A stretch of 64,000 nucleotides of DNA from an uncultured Bacilli bacterium (GCA_944331895.1 CALVIX010000002.1:33099-97098); one strand, 5' to 3'. Shown: positions 52,412 through 62,770, numbered from the stretch's first letter. Program-made: numbers and translations. The notes: generated from the letters alone by a model not told the origin.

Positions 52412-53329
52412 CTATAACATATTCTTTCTTTTTAAGTAGAATGCTACGATAAGTGAGATAATGAGTGAAAAAACACATAAATATATAAATGCCATCGGGT
52501 CTTCTCCAAGTTTTCCAAGAGGAACGTTCATTCCTATGAAAGAAGATACCATCGTTGGTATGGAGATGACAATGGTAACACCTGCTAAAAATTTCATGAT
52601 TTGATTTAAATTGTTGGAAATGATCGTTCCATAAGAATCTGTTAAGCTGGAAAGTAATTCTTGATATAGATTTGCCATTGCGATCGCTTGTCTATTTTCT
52701 ATCATGGCATCTTCTAATAATCGTTCATCCCCCTTATATAAAGGAAGTACGTTTCCACTTGCAATACGTTCTAAAACCATTTCGTTAGAAGATAGTGATT
52801 GCATGAAGTATACCAAACTCTTTTCAATTTTCATAAGTCCTTTTAATGCATTATTATTCGTTGCATGATAAAGGGATTTTTCTTGATTTTGTAAATCGTT
52901 TTGAACATCTTCCAAATGAGATAGATAAAGTGTTGCTACATAATAGAAAATCTGAATTGTAAAGTTTGACTTTTCTAAAGGATTCAATGAACTATCTTCT
53001 AGCGGCTGTTTTAAAACTTGATCTCCCTCGTTACAAATCGTTACGATATGATTTGGAGCGATAATAATTCCTAATGGAACAGTGCGATATCCATTATACT
53101 TTTTGATAGGTACTTTTAAGACGATTAGAACTGTATCCTCTCTTTGTTCGACACGTGCTGTTTCGTGTGTGTCCATTAACTTTTTTAAAAGTTCTAATTC
53201 GATATTCGTCGTTTTATGAATCTCATTTAAGTCGTCGTTTGAAAAGTGATCGACGTTAATCCATGTACCGGCTTCTATCGTTTTTTGTTTTTTCAACTTG
53301 TCGTTTTCATTTTTATAAATTGTTATCAT
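52412..53329 (-). CDS. corA: CorA-family magnesium transporter
   Basis: CorA forms a pentameric channel for magnesium and related ions. The 305-residue protein has a large cytosolic N-terminal domain and two C-terminal membrane helices with the signature SFIGMNVPLG between them (Gly-Met-Asn selectivity motif), ending in a basic KRKN tail. GGTGAG precedes the ATG at 53329. An extended -10 (TGATATAAT) lies upstream on the minus strand. It heads the corA–xerD–manB operon. Confidence 0.92.
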   Translation of the reverse strand: MITIYKNENDKLKKQKTIEAGTWINVDHFSNDDLNEIHKTTNIELELLKKLMDTHETARVEQREDTVLIVLKVPIKKYNGYRTVPLGIIIAPNHIVTICNEGDQVLKQPLEDSSLNPLEKSNFTIQIFYYVATLYLSHLEDVQNDLQNQEKSLYHATNNNALKGLMKIEKSLVYFMQSLSSNEMVLERIASGNVLPLYKGDERLLEDAMIENRQAIAMANLYQELLSSLTDSYGTIISNNLNQIMKFLAGVTIVISIPTMVSSFIGMNVPLGKLGEDPMAFIYLCVFSLIISLIVAFYLKRKNML

Positions 53330-53454
53330 ATCTACTCACCATAAACATTATATCACGCATTATCGTATTTCTCATCCTTCAAGTGTCTACTTGACAGATA
53401 AAAGATGCTATTCAAGAGATGTAATTTTTGATAAAATAATATAAGGTGATAAAA

Positions 53455-54681
53455 ATGAATGAACCATTAGCAATAAAATTACGTCCGAAAAAGCTAGAGG
53501 ATGTCATTGGTCAACAACATTTAGTAGGAAAAGATAAAATTTTATATCACATGGTAAAGAATCATAGACTGTTTTCGATGATTCTCTATGGAAAGCCTGG
53601 AATTGGAAAAACGTCGATTGCAACAGCAATCGTAGAGGAACTAGGATTGCGTCATAGATTATTAAATGCGGTCATTCATAGTAAGAAAGATTTTGATATT
53701 GTAATCGAAGAGGCAAAGATGTATGGCTCTATGGTAGTCATTATGGATGAAATTCATCGTTTAAATAAAGACAAACAAGATCTTCTCCTCCCCTATCTAG
53801 AAAATGGATTGATCACTTTAATTGGTATGACAACTTCTAATCCTTATCATAAAATTAACCCGGCCATTAGAAGTCGCTGTCAAATTTTTGAATTACTTCC
53901 ATTAGAAGAACAAGATATTATAGACGGATTAAAACGCGCAGTAACATCAAATTTATTAGAAAATATCGTAGTAGATGACGAATGTTATCCGATGATTACA
54001 ACTTTATCTGGGGGAGATCTAAGAGCAGCTTATAATTTATTGGAAGTAGCTTATTATGCAGCAAGTGATTACCATATCACGAAAGAAGTACTGCAAAATA
54101 TTCATCAAAAACCTATTTTCTTTCACGATCAAAATGAAGATGGACATTACGATGTTTTGTCTGCCTTTCAAAAATCGATTAGAGGAAGCGATGTCAATGC
54201 AGCTTTGCACTATTTAGCAAGATTGATCGAAGTAGAAGATTTAGATAGTATTTGTAGAAGGATGGCAGTAATTGCATACGAAGATATAGGACTTGCGAAT
54301 CCAGCGATAGGTCCACGCGTCATGGCTGCAATCGAAGCGGCAGAACGTTTGGGATTCCCAGAAGCTAGAATTCCTCTTGGAACAGTCGTGATAGAACTTG
54401 CTCTTTCTCCTAAATCAAATAGCGCACATATCGCTTTAGATGAAGCAATCAATGACATTCGAAAAGGAAAAGCAGGAAACGTTCCTCATCATATAAAAAC
54501 GAATTCGAAAGATTATAAATATCCTCATGACTATCCAAATGGAATTGTAAAACAACAATATCTGCCAGATACACTCAAACAGAAAAAATATTTTCAACCG
54601 AAGACGACGAGCCAACATGAACGTATGTTAAAAGAAGTATATCAGAAAATAGAAAAATTTTTAGGAGGAAACGAACGATGA
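53455..54681 (+). CDS. rarA: Replication-associated recombination protein RarA (MgsA)
   Basis: This AAA+ ATPase acts at stalled replication forks. The 408-residue protein has LRPKKLEDVIGQQHLVG, Walker A YGKPGIGKTS, Walker B VVIMDEIHRLN, sensor strings TTSNPYHKINPAIRSRCQIFEL, then GGDLRAAYNLLE and the tetramer domain with SIRGSDVNAALHYLARLIE and RRMAVIAYEDIGLANP. The ATG at 53455 follows AAGGTGAT. Its stop overlaps the start of gpsA (ATGATGA). Confidence 0.95.
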   Translation: MNEPLAIKLRPKKLEDVIGQQHLVGKDKILYHMVKNHRLFSMILYGKPGIGKTSIATAIVEELGLRHRLLNAVIHSKKDFDIVIEEAKMYGSMVVIMDEIHRLNKDKQDLLLPYLENGLITLIGMTTSNPYHKINPAIRSRCQIFELLPLEEQDIIDGLKRAVTSNLLENIVVDDECYPMITTLSGGDLRAAYNLLEVAYYAASDYHITKEVLQNIHQKPIFFHDQNEDGHYDVLSAFQKSIRGSDVNAALHYLARLIEVEDLDSICRRMAVIAYEDIGLANPAIGPRVMAAIEAAERLGFPEARIPLGTVVIELALSPKSNSAHIALDEAINDIRKGKAGNVPHHIKTNSKDYKYPHDYPNGIVKQQYLPDTLKQKKYFQPKTTSQHERMLKEVYQKIEKFLGGNER

Positions 54682-55646
54682 TGAAAATTACAATTTTGGG
54701 GACAGGTGCTTATGGACTATCACTTGGCTATAAGGCAATTCAAAATCAAAAGGACGTTACTTTATATACTCCGGTCAAAGAGGAATATGAGAAATTAGTT
54801 GAGACGTATCAGAGCCCACATCTAGAAAATATCTCCCTTCCCAAGGGTCTTAAATTCAGCAATGATTTAGCATCCGCAGTACAAAATGCTAATATCATTA
54901 TCATAGCAACACCAACTCCTTATTTAGCAGAATTGTTAGCTCATTTAAAAGGATTGATTCAATCTTGGCAAATTGTCATCATCGGATCTAAAGGAGTTTT
55001 TCCTGGAAATCAAGTATGGATGCATGAAGCATTCGCAGGTGGATTAAAAATTTCTAATTATGGTGTCCTCGCTGGTCCATCATTTGCAACAGACATCGTA
55101 CAAAATATGCCGATTGAACTTACTTTAGCGACAAGTGACGATATCGTAGTAAATGCTGCGAAAGAAGCATTGGAAACCTCATCACTTTCTATCGAAGGAA
55201 CAAATGACCTGAAAGGTGTAGAATTATGTGGTATTTTAAAAAACGTTTTAGCGATCGGAGCAGGCATTTTACACGGATTGGGGATGACGGAATCTACCAA
55301 AGCTTATTACTTTCAACAAGCGGTCAATATCGTAAAATGTATGCTAGAAAAATGTGGATGTCAAAAAGAAACTATTTTTACAAGTGCTGGGATTGGTGAT
55401 ATGTTTTTAACTTTATCTAGTTCGCATAGTAGGAATTATCAATACGGCGTATTGATTGGTTCAAAACAACCAAAAGATATCATTGCGGAATACGAATCTA
55501 AAAATACAATAGAAGGTAAAAACGGCATCATTTTATTAAATAATCAACACTTATCATTCGAACACTCTATAGTGCACATACTATATTTAATTATTCACGA
55601 AAATGAAAAGCCGGAGAGACTTATAGAGAATCTCTACAACGACTAA
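54678..55646 (+). CDS. gpsA: Glycerol-3-phosphate dehydrogenase [NAD(P)+]
   Basis: GpsA makes sn-glycerol 3-phosphate for membrane lipids from dihydroxyacetone phosphate. The 322-residue protein has the Rossmann motif ILGTGAYGLSL, IIIATPTPYL, GSKGVFPG, LAGPSFATDI, the catalytic Lys region ELCGILKNVLAIGAGI, and SAGIGDMFLTLSSSHSRNYQYG. It shares a transcript with rarA through a four-base overlap; a second ATG at 54681 is equally possible as the start. Confidence 0.94.
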   Translation: MMKITILGTGAYGLSLGYKAIQNQKDVTLYTPVKEEYEKLVETYQSPHLENISLPKGLKFSNDLASAVQNANIIIIATPTPYLAELLAHLKGLIQSWQIVIIGSKGVFPGNQVWMHEAFAGGLKISNYGVLAGPSFATDIVQNMPIELTLATSDDIVVNAAKEALETSSLSIEGTNDLKGVELCGILKNVLAIGAGILHGLGMTESTKAYYFQQAVNIVKCMLEKCGCQKETIFTSAGIGDMFLTLSSSHSRNYQYGVLIGSKQPKDIIAEYESKNTIEGKNGIILLNNQHLSFEHSIVHILYLIIHENEKPERLIENLYND

Positions 55647-55659
55647 ATTTGAAACAATA

Positions 55660-55685
55660 AAAACGAGAATGATCTCGTTTTTATT
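55660..55685. terminator. Bidirectional terminator
   Basis: AAAACGAGA-ATGA-TCTCGTTTT, with T-rich sequence on both sides, between convergent genes. Confidence 0.85.
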
Positions 55686-56112
55686 TTGCCCACCTTTTTA
55701 ACATTTGTATATTCTCTTCTAAAGTATGGTTTAATCTCGTAGCAAGTTCAATTACAGTAGTATCTGCCTTTTTACAAGCATGTATTTTTTCTTGGATATC
55801 TTTTTGAAATTCTCTTTCCCCTTCTATCATCACATTAGAAATATGTTTAGCGTCATTATTCGTCAGTGTACTTAATTTCGTCGATAAATATGAACTGAAT
55901 TTACGCATTTTCCCCACCATCTTCTCTTCTTTTCTTAGTGAAGCAAGAAGACCATCAGCTAAATATTTAATCTCTTCAAATAATGCTTTCTCTCTTTTTA
56001 CTTCGGCTTTAAATTCATCATCTTCTAATTCTTTTAAAATAGGTTCAAATTTAGTTAAAATTAGTTCACACATCTGATATACATGATTTAATAAAGTTAC
56101 AGTCTCTTTCAT
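55681..56112 (-). CDS. Hypothetical all-helical protein, 143 residues
   Basis: The protein is predicted to be a bundle of long charged helices (about 1-30, 34-65, 70-110, 115-143) with heptad-like hydrophobic spacing and no membrane segment. Strings such as VYQMCELILTKFEPIL and KIHACKKADTTVIELATRLNHTL are not recognised. AAAGGTGAT precedes the ATG at 56112. It is a single unit convergent with gpsA. Confidence 0.72.
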   Translation of the reverse strand: MKETVTLLNHVYQMCELILTKFEPILKELEDDEFKAEVKREKALFEEIKYLADGLLASLRKEEKMVGKMRKFSSYLSTKLSTLTNNDAKHISNVMIEGEREFQKDIQEKIHACKKADTTVIELATRLNHTLEENIQMLKRWAK

Positions 56113-56181
56113 AAATCACCTTTCTTTCTAATAGTAGTATGACCATTTTGTTCTAAATTATTTTTTGAATCATACATTATT

Positions 56182-57159
56182 TTGAATGGAGGGAAGAATA
56201 CGAAAAAGAAAGATCAAGTATGTTTACAAGGAAGTACGACAAAAAAGAAATACTTTGAAGGATGGTATTATAAATTAGTGACGGCAGATAAAAAAATTAG
56301 TTTTGCGATCATCGTTGGAATTTGTACAGAAGATGCCCATGCTTTTATTCAAGTGACTGAAAATATAACGCATCGCAGTTATTATTGTAGATACCCTATC
56401 GAGGAAATTCGTTTCCATGAAGAACCGTTTTCGATCGAGTTAAACGAAAATTATTTTTCCAAAGATCAATTGATATTAAATATATCAAACGATGAAATCG
56501 ATTTGAAAACGAACTTATTCTTTAGTGAAATTACTCCTTATCGTGCTAGTGTTTTCTCCCCTACTATTATGGGACCATTTTCATATCTTCCGATGAAATG
56601 CTCGCATGGCATTATAAGCATGCATCACTACATCGATGGACATTTTATTTACCAAGGAAAAGAAATTGATTTCGAAGATGGATATGGTTATAGCGAAAAA
56701 GATTACGGAACTAGTTTTCCTAAAAATTATCTATGGGCACAGGCAAATACATTAAAATACGAATCGCGAGATATTAAGAGACTGAGCGTAATGTTAGCAG
56801 TCGCCGATGTTCCTTTTGGCATAATATCTTTCCAAGGTTTCTTATGTGTACTACAATTAGGAAATAAGCAGTATAAATTTACAAGTTATAATCATTCTAA
56901 ATTAACTTCCTATAGAAAATGTCATAATGAAGTGATGATACTAAAGTTTCAGAAAGGAAACTATGATTTAACTATACGATTAAAACCAGGAAAGAAGAAC
57001 CGTTTAAAAGCACCATGGAAAGGAAGGATGATGTCAACCGTCGAAGAATCGTTAGACGGAACTATGTCAGTTACGTTCAAAAGAGGAAGCAAAGTTTTAT
57101 TGAAACAGATTCTCGTCGCTTGTGCATTTGAAAAAAAGACAAATAAAAACAGAATGTGA
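56182..57159 (+). CDS. Tocopherol cyclase-like protein
   Basis: The ~325-residue protein has KKKYFEGWYYKLV near the start, FSPTIMGPFSYLPMKCSHGI, EDGYGYSEKDYGTSFPKNYLWAQAN and a beta-rich second half ending APWKGRMM…VEESLDGTMSV. These match the PF14249 family, named from plant tocopherol cyclase but of unknown role in bacteria. The start is unclear: the frame opens with TTG at 56182, yet the best ribosome site (GGAGGG, 56187-56192) points to an ACG codon at 56200. The gene overlaps a terminator shared with the next gene. Confidence 0.78.
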   Translation: MNGGKNTKKKDQVCLQGSTTKKKYFEGWYYKLVTADKKISFAIIVGICTEDAHAFIQVTENITHRSYYCRYPIEEIRFHEEPFSIELNENYFSKDQLILNISNDEIDLKTNLFFSEITPYRASVFSPTIMGPFSYLPMKCSHGIISMHHYIDGHFIYQGKEIDFEDGYGYSEKDYGTSFPKNYLWAQANTLKYESRDIKRLSVMLAVADVPFGIISFQGFLCVLQLGNKQYKFTSYNHSKLTSYRKCHNEVMILKFQKGNYDLTIRLKPGKKNRLKAPWKGRMMSTVEESLDGTMSVTFKRGSKVLLKQILVACAFEKKTNKNRM

Positions 57160-57168
57160 GATTCTGTT
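57139..57168 (-). terminator. Terminator of holA–nucleotidase unit
   Basis: On the minus strand AACAGAAT-CTCAC-ATTCTGTT is followed by TTTATTT. It lies within the last codons of the convergent plus-strand gene. Confidence 0.75.
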
Positions 57169-57775
57169 AGTCTCGAATTTTATTGCGAATTTTACGACGT
57201 TCGTAATCTAGGATTGTCTGATCCCAATTCGTTATTTTATCGTAGATGTCATACCAAGAGTGTACATGAATCACATTCCGTTGGAAATAAAAGCGATTGT
57301 ATCGCGTCTCATAACAAAAGCAACAAATATTAGGCGGTAGTTTTTGAAATAAAGTATAATTGTCGTCGATCATTAAATCTATTTTATAACTTTGGCAGGC
57401 ATATTGTTTTCTTCTCGTAAAGACGATCTCGTGGTAATGAATATCGTTTTTAATGAGCCACTGATAAATTGGAGTATGGTCTCTTCCGTACCCTTTTTCA
57501 CTTGTCATAAGAATGATTTTATGTCCCTCAAACATCAATTGGTCGATAACTTCAGAAGCAAATGGTCTAGCCTTCGCATTGCGTAATAATAGCGGTCGAT
57601 AGTACGTTTGAAATTCTTCGATTTCCCTTTCATCTAAATCCGCCATACGGGAGATAATGAGTCCATTCGCATTTTTAATTTTTTTATCTCGTGTGACACA
57701 AAATTGATAAAGATAATCTAACTTTAATTGATCGACGTTATTGATAACACCATCGATATCAATTCCAATTCTCAT
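57167..57775 (-). CDS. HAD-family 5'-nucleotidase-like protein (NT5C type)
   Basis: The 202-residue HAD hydrolase has motif I IGIDIDGVINNVD (nucleophile Asp8 and Asp10), motif II IILMTSEKGYG, a Lys-containing motif (RRKQYACQSYKID) and motif IV DLMIDDN. It resembles the deoxy-pyrimidine 5'-nucleotidase type, which removes phosphate from nucleotides; the true substrate is unknown. AGGTGATT precedes the ATG at 57775, eight bases after the holA stop, so both are co-transcribed. Confidence 0.78.
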   Translation of the reverse strand: MRIGIDIDGVINNVDQLKLDYLYQFCVTRDKKIKNANGLIISRMADLDEREIEEFQTYYRPLLLRNAKARPFASEVIDQLMFEGHKIILMTSEKGYGRDHTPIYQWLIKNDIHYHEIVFTRRKQYACQSYKIDLMIDDNYTLFQKLPPNICCFCYETRYNRFYFQRNVIHVHSWYDIYDKITNWDQTILDYERRKIRNKIRD

Positions 57776-57783
57776 AAAATCAC

Positions 57784-58728
57784 CTATAATTCTAAAATAA
57801 ATCGTTCGAGGGCAAATTTTTTTTCGATTGCCCCATGTTTTATTTTACTATCTAATAAAGCTAATTTTTTTAAATACATTAACAATTGATCGCATTGAAA
57901 ATCACGTCCACTTTGAAGTGCTAATTTAATACGATATGGATGAATCCCAAGAGTAGACGCGATATCTTTTTCTGTATATCCCTTTTTATATAGAGTTTTT
58001 GCTTGAAAAATAAGACGAAATTGATTTGCTAGCATAATGATAATTTTAATCGGCTCTTCGTTGTTTTTCAGCATTTCATCATAAGTAGCAAGTGCTGCTT
58101 CTTTTTTGTTTGCAACGATATTTTCGATAAAGTGAAAAATATCCATATCTACTGTTTTGGTTGTATAATTTTCTACATCTTCTAAGGAAATTATTTTTTC
58201 GTCGTAACGGTACATTTTTAGTTTTTCAAGCTCTTGTTCCAACAGTAATAAATCGCCCTTTGTTCTTTCTGTCAATAGTTGCTTAGCTTGAACATCAATT
58301 TGATAATCTCCAGCCATAAGAGAGATAAACTTCTGCATATCTTTGGGTTGGGAACACTCTTTGATCACTCCCACCTGTTTTATCTTTTTGACGATTTTCT
58401 TTCGCTCATCTAATTTATCGGCATCGACTATGAATACTAAATGGCTCTCCGGATTTAGATAATCTAAATATATACTTAAATCGTCGATATTTTGCTCTAT
58501 ACTTGTCTTTTTCGTAGTGCCTGAAAGAAAATACGCATTATCTACTAAAATCATCTTTTCACTATGGAACAAAGAAACTGTAGAAGCATCTTCTACAATG
58601 TCTTTTAGAGGTGTGATTAAAAAATCATATTGACTACAATCAATTGATTCTAACTGGTGTTCTCTCATGATTTTTTCAAGTTCTTTTTTGCGTAGATATA
58701 AGTCTGTTCCATACAATACGTAAACCAT
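57784..58728 (-). CDS. holA: DNA polymerase III delta subunit
   Basis: HolA opens the sliding clamp as part of the clamp loader. The 314-residue protein has the three-domain layout: YVLYGTDLYLRKKELEK start, SLFHSEKMILVDNAYFLS, DADKLDERKKIVKKI, the string LAGDYQIDVQAKQLL…GDLLLLEQELEKLKMY, and a C-terminal helical domain. In Bacillus it follows comEC; here it is 45 kb away from comEC. AAGGGATG precedes the ATG at 58728. Confidence 0.9.
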   Translation of the reverse strand: MVYVLYGTDLYLRKKELEKIMREHQLESIDCSQYDFLITPLKDIVEDASTVSLFHSEKMILVDNAYFLSGTTKKTSIEQNIDDLSIYLDYLNPESHLVFIVDADKLDERKKIVKKIKQVGVIKECSQPKDMQKFISLMAGDYQIDVQAKQLLTERTKGDLLLLEQELEKLKMYRYDEKIISLEDVENYTTKTVDMDIFHFIENIVANKKEAALATYDEMLKNNEEPIKIIIMLANQFRLIFQAKTLYKKGYTEKDIASTLGIHPYRIKLALQSGRDFQCDQLLMYLKKLALLDSKIKHGAIEKKFALERFILEL

Positions 58729-58850
58729 CGTGATACATCCCTTCTAATACTTATCTATGATTCTAAATTATATTAGTTTATTCTATCAATTTTTCTTATC
58801 GTTCTAATATCAGTATATCATTTTTCTTTTTCTTGTAAAAGTATCGAGCA

Positions 58851-60488
58851 TTATTTTTTTATAAGAAGTAACTTTTTACGTTGCGCTATAACACAGAAAA
58901 CAATTCCGATACAAACGATGATTCTGACTATTTTTAAAGTAGTTACAATTGGTAGATCGCGATAGTAAATATGGTAAGTGCCACTTTTTTTAATGACAAC
59001 TTCGATCCGTCCATGTTTACTTCGATCTACGCGCTTTTTATAATTACTTTCATCTTCTATTACGTATCCATTATAATATATTTTCGGTAGTTCTAATGTG
59101 ACGATATCATCTGTTTTTACTTTGATTTTTAGATCGTGTGTTCGATTGGATAATATCTCTACATCCGCATCTCCATCCACTATGCTGATACTCTGATCAT
59201 CGATTTCAAAAAAACTAGGATATTCGAGATATTCTTCTGGATAATATTCGACGATATTCCCTCTTCCATCATCGATATCGATCTTATCGATATGATATGG
59301 TCGATCTTTTAACATTTGTAGAAAAGGAATCACCTGAATGAAAAGAACGACAAAGAATAATAAGAATAATTTATCTAACTTTTTATTTTGTAGCATCAAT
59401 GGAGCTAATAAGGCAATTACGATACTAAGTAGTCCTAGTAGTCTCCATGGAAATTGAATCATCCATAAAGATTTTGGCAATATCTCCCATGGAAAAAAAG
59501 AAGACATCATCCAGATAAATACTGGGATCCATATCCATAAAATCGTAAGATAAGCATCCTTTTTTTGCTTTAGATAAGTATAGAAACTTACGATTAAGGA
59601 AAAAATCAATGCGATTGGGATAAAATATGGAACCGTCCAATCGTAGTTAGAATTCATAAATAGATAATCTTTCCAAGATAGAAAGTTTTCTTCTAGTAGA
59701 GATAATCTTGTCATATATCCGTCGTAAAAGACCAAATAGCCGCTTTGTGAGAACGTTTGAACAATCCCAGGTATTACGACTACTGTAACTGCTAAAATTG
59801 CTAAAATACCGTGTTTTAAAGCAATTTTATCCTTTAACTCATCTTTCGCATAATACAAGAACGGTAAAACGAAGATCACTGTATATAAAGCCATCGTCAT
59901 ATGTGACCAAAGAAGACCAATCCAACCCACGATGAATAAAAGATAAAAGTTTTTCCAATTTTTCTCCTTCCATGCTAAGATAGATAATAGTATCATTGGA
60001 ACAAAAAGCGAAATCATCGATTCATTTAACGATCCTCTTACTGCCACCTGACCAATGCGATATGGCATCAATAAAAAGATAAGACCTGAGAAGAAAGCAA
60101 CGAGACGATTCTTAGAAAGTTTTTTCGATAGTTGATAGATGAGTAGAACGCTAGAGGTCGTTATGAAAACGTAAAAAATAGAAAGCGATGTATAAGTATC
60201 GATTGTAAAGAAACTTAAAAACTTTGCTAGGTATGCAACGAGTAAGTGAGGCATGATCGGATAGAAAAGATAAAGGCCATATCCCATGTCGAACGATAAG
60301 TTGGATACGATCGCATCTGTAGGAAATAAATTGTTCCATGAAATAGAATTCTTTAAATTTTCGATATTCGCTAGATGAAACCTCGTATCGTGACCTAGTA
60401 AATGTGTATCACTCATTATCCATATCATCACTAAACTAGAAATCAAAATGAGTAGAATAACCTCCTTATGCTTTTTGACGTACTTCAT
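58851..60488 (-). CDS. Large membrane protein, PTPS-related/GT-C-like
   Basis: The 545-residue protein has about 11 membrane helices and a soluble segment of about 100 residues before the last helix. Near the start it reads LGHDTRFHLANIENLK (an acidic loop as in GT-C glycosyltransferases) and FDMGYGLYLFYPIMPHLLVAY, matching proteins labelled '6-pyruvoyl-tetrahydropterin synthase-related' (PF10131), which are really membrane glycosyltransferase-like. It may act on lipid-linked sugars. The ATG at 60488 follows GGTGAT, and TATAAT lies just upstream. Confidence 0.78.
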   Translation of the reverse strand: MKYVKKHKEVILLILISSLVMIWIMSDTHLLGHDTRFHLANIENLKNSISWNNLFPTDAIVSNLSFDMGYGLYLFYPIMPHLLVAYLAKFLSFFTIDTYTSLSIFYVFITTSSVLLIYQLSKKLSKNRLVAFFSGLIFLLMPYRIGQVAVRGSLNESMISLFVPMILLSILAWKEKNWKNFYLLFIVGWIGLLWSHMTMALYTVIFVLPFLYYAKDELKDKIALKHGILAILAVTVVVIPGIVQTFSQSGYLVFYDGYMTRLSLLEENFLSWKDYLFMNSNYDWTVPYFIPIALIFSLIVSFYTYLKQKKDAYLTILWIWIPVFIWMMSSFFPWEILPKSLWMIQFPWRLLGLLSIVIALLAPLMLQNKKLDKLFLLFFVVLFIQVIPFLQMLKDRPYHIDKIDIDDGRGNIVEYYPEEYLEYPSFFEIDDQSISIVDGDADVEILSNRTHDLKIKVKTDDIVTLELPKIYYNGYVIEDESNYKKRVDRSKHGRIEVVIKKSGTYHIYYRDLPIVTTLKIVRIIVCIGIVFCVIAQRKKLLLIKK

Positions 60489-60512
60489 TTTATCACCAAC
60501 TTTATTATACAC

Positions 60513-60542
60513 GAAAAAAGAAGAAAACTATTCATTTTCTTC
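60513..60542 (-). terminator. Terminator of rpsO–pnp
   Basis: On the minus strand GAAGAAAA-TGAATAG-TTTTCTTC is followed by six T. The stem contains the pnp stop codon. Confidence 0.9.
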
Positions 60543-62759
60543 CGTTTTCTTCTCTTCTTTCTCTACTCTTTTCTTGTCTTTCTTTTCAGACTTTTCATCT
60601 TCTTTTTTCTTTTTCTTATCGTTGCTTCCAGGAGCAAGTACTTCTTTTCTAGATAAGTTCAGTCTACCCTTTTTATCGGTACCGAGAGATTTTACTAGAA
60701 TTTCATCTCCTACTTTGACAAACTCTTTTGGATCTTCTACACGTGCTGTATCTAATTGTGATACGTGTACAAGTCCTTCACATCCTGGCCATAATTCGAC
60801 AAAACATCCGAAGTCCTCTACTTTGACAACTTTACCATTGTATACTTTTCCTACTTCTACTTCTCTTACGATATTTTGAATCATCTCAGCAGTCGTATTG
60901 ATAATATCTTGATCTGTATGGTAGATAATAACGCGTCCGTCATCTTCTAAGTCTACTTTGACGGCATTGATATCCGTAACAGCATTGACATGACTTGCCT
61001 CTAAGATGATTTTCGTAATCATCTCCCCACCTTTTCCGATTACATCTTTGATCTTGTTTGGATCAATTGTAAATGTCATCGTCTTAGGTGCGTATTTACT
61101 AACTTCTTTTCTAGGTTCTACAATTTGTTTTGTAATCACATCCAAAATTTCAAAACGAGCTTGTTTTGCCTGTGCAAGCGCTTCTTTTAAAATCTGTTTT
61201 GTAATTCCCTTGATCTTGATATCCATCTGTAATGCACAGATACCATCTCTCGTTCCAGCTACTTTGAAATCCATATCTCCAAGATGATCTTCCATTCCTT
61301 GGATATCAGTTAAAATTGTGTAATCATCTCCATCGGTAATCAGTCCCATCGCAATTCCTGCAACTGGTGCTTTGATTGGAACTCCGGCTGCCATCAATGC
61401 CATACATCCCGCACAAATACTTGCTTGAGAAGAAGAACCATTACTTTCTAATACTTCGCTTACGACACGGATCGTATATGGGAATTCTTCTTCTGATGGA
61501 ATTACTTGTAATAAAGCTCTCTCTCCGAGTGCCCCATGCCCGATTTCTCTTCTTCCTGGAGCACCATAACGTCCTGTTTCTCCAACGCTAAATTGTGGGA
61601 AGTTATAGTGTAACATGAATCTTTTTTGATCTTCGATTCCAAGTCCATCTAATACTTGATGCTCTCCCAATGCTCCAAGCGTAACAACACCTAAAGCTTG
61701 TGTTTGTCCTCTTGTAAAAAGTGCGGATCCATGTGTACGTGGAAGTAAGTCGATATCCGTAGAAAGTGGGCGGATCTCCGTCATACTTCTTCCATCTGCT
61801 CTCGTTTTTTCCTTTACGACGATCTGTCTAAAGATCTCATATTCAATTTCTTCCAATACTAATTTTACACCTGTAATGAGATGTTCTAATTCTTCAGCAT
61901 CTAAGTCTTTATATTCTTCTTTATATTGTTCTACAATCTCTTCTTTGATTTCGTCGATCGCTCTATATTTTTCTAATTTGTCTTTAATGCGAAGTGCTTT
62001 ATTTAAAGGATCGGTTGCTAATTTTTTGACGTTTTCTTTTACTTCATCAGAAATTTCTAAAACTTCATATTCCATCTTTGGTAATCCGATCTCAGCGATG
62101 ATCTTTTCTTGGAAAGCAACTAACTCTTTGATCGCTTCATGTCCAAACATCAAAGCTTCTAACATGTCTTCTTCACTTACTTCTTTCGCTCCAGCTTCGA
62201 CCATGTTGATCGCTTCTTTCGTTCCAGCTACCGTAAGATCGATATCACTTAATTCTACTTGTTCTGTCGTCGGATTGATGACAAATTCTCCATTGACTCT
62301 TCCTACTTTAACCGCAGCAACTGGTCCATCGAATGGAATTTCAGAAATAGATGTTGCTAGAGATGAACCAAATAATGCAGCCATCTCTGGTGAATTATCT
62401 TGATCTACTGACAACACCGTATTGACGATTTGTACTTCGTTTTTAAAATCACTTGGAAAAAGTGGTCTCATCGGACGATCGATCATACGAGCTGCGAGAG
62501 TAGCATTCTCACTTGGTCTACCTTCTCTTTTGATAAATCCTCCCGGAATCTTACCAACAGAATATAGTTTTTCTTGATAAAGTACCATAAGTGGGAAAAA
62601 GTCGGCAAGTACATTTGATTTTTTACTTACGACAGCTGTCGATAGTACTACAGTATCCCCATAACGAACGAGAACCGCACCACTTGCTTGTTTGGCTAAC
62701 TCTCCATGTTCTACGACTAATTTTCTTCCTCTAAAATCTAGTTCAAATATCTTTTTCAT
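60528..62759 (-). CDS. pnp: Polyribonucleotide nucleotidyltransferase
   Basis: PNPase degrades RNA 3' to 5' using phosphate. The 743-residue protein has two RNase PH-like domains (the second with [29 protein letters not shown] and [13 protein letters not shown]), a KH domain ([10 protein letters not shown]) and an S1 domain ([21 protein letters not shown]). The C-terminal ~35 residues are a Lys/Glu-rich tail. The ATG at 62759 follows GGAGGG; an upstream in-frame start at 62792 lies in the rpsO–pnp hairpin. It follows rpsO, the usual order. Confidence 0.96.
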   Translation of the reverse strand: MKKIFELDFRGRKLVVEHGELAKQASGAVLVRYGDTVVLSTAVVSKKSNVLADFFPLMVLYQEKLYSVGKIPGGFIKREGRPSENATLAARMIDRPMRPLFPSDFKNEVQIVNTVLSVDQDNSPEMAALFGSSLATSISEIPFDGPVAAVKVGRVNGEFVINPTTEQVELSDIDLTVAGTKEAINMVEAGAKEVSEEDMLEALMFGHEAIKELVAFQEKIIAEIGLPKMEYEVLEISDEVKENVKKLATDPLNKALRIKDKLEKYRAIDEIKEEIVEQYKEEYKDLDAEELEHLITGVKLVLEEIEYEIFRQIVVKEKTRADGRSMTEIRPLSTDIDLLPRTHGSALFTRGQTQALGVVTLGALGEHQVLDGLGIEDQKRFMLHYNFPQFSVGETGRYGAPGRREIGHGALGERALLQVIPSEEEFPYTIRVVSEVLESNGSSSQASICAGCMALMAAGVPIKAPVAGIAMGLITDGDDYTILTDIQGMEDHLGDMDFKVAGTRDGICALQMDIKIKGITKQILKEALAQAKQARFEILDVITKQIVEPRKEVSKYAPKTMTFTIDPNKIKDVIGKGGEMITKIILEASHVNAVTDINAVKVDLEDDGRVIIYHTDQDIINTTAEMIQNIVREVEVGKVYNGKVVKVEDFGCFVELWPGCEGLVHVSQLDTARVEDPKEFVKVGDEILVKSLGTDKKGRLNLSRKEVLAPGSNDKKKKKEDEKSEKKDKKRVEKEEKKTEENE

Positions 62760-62770
62760 ATACCCTCCAT

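Noticed and set aside
60448..60879. Ser/Phe-rich open frame on the plus strand
   Set aside because: It is the complement of the Lys/Glu-rich tail of pnp and has no ribosome site.
61876..62403. Long Ser-rich open frame on the plus strand
   Set aside because: It lies wholly opposite pnp, which has unmistakable domains; no promoter or ribosome site.
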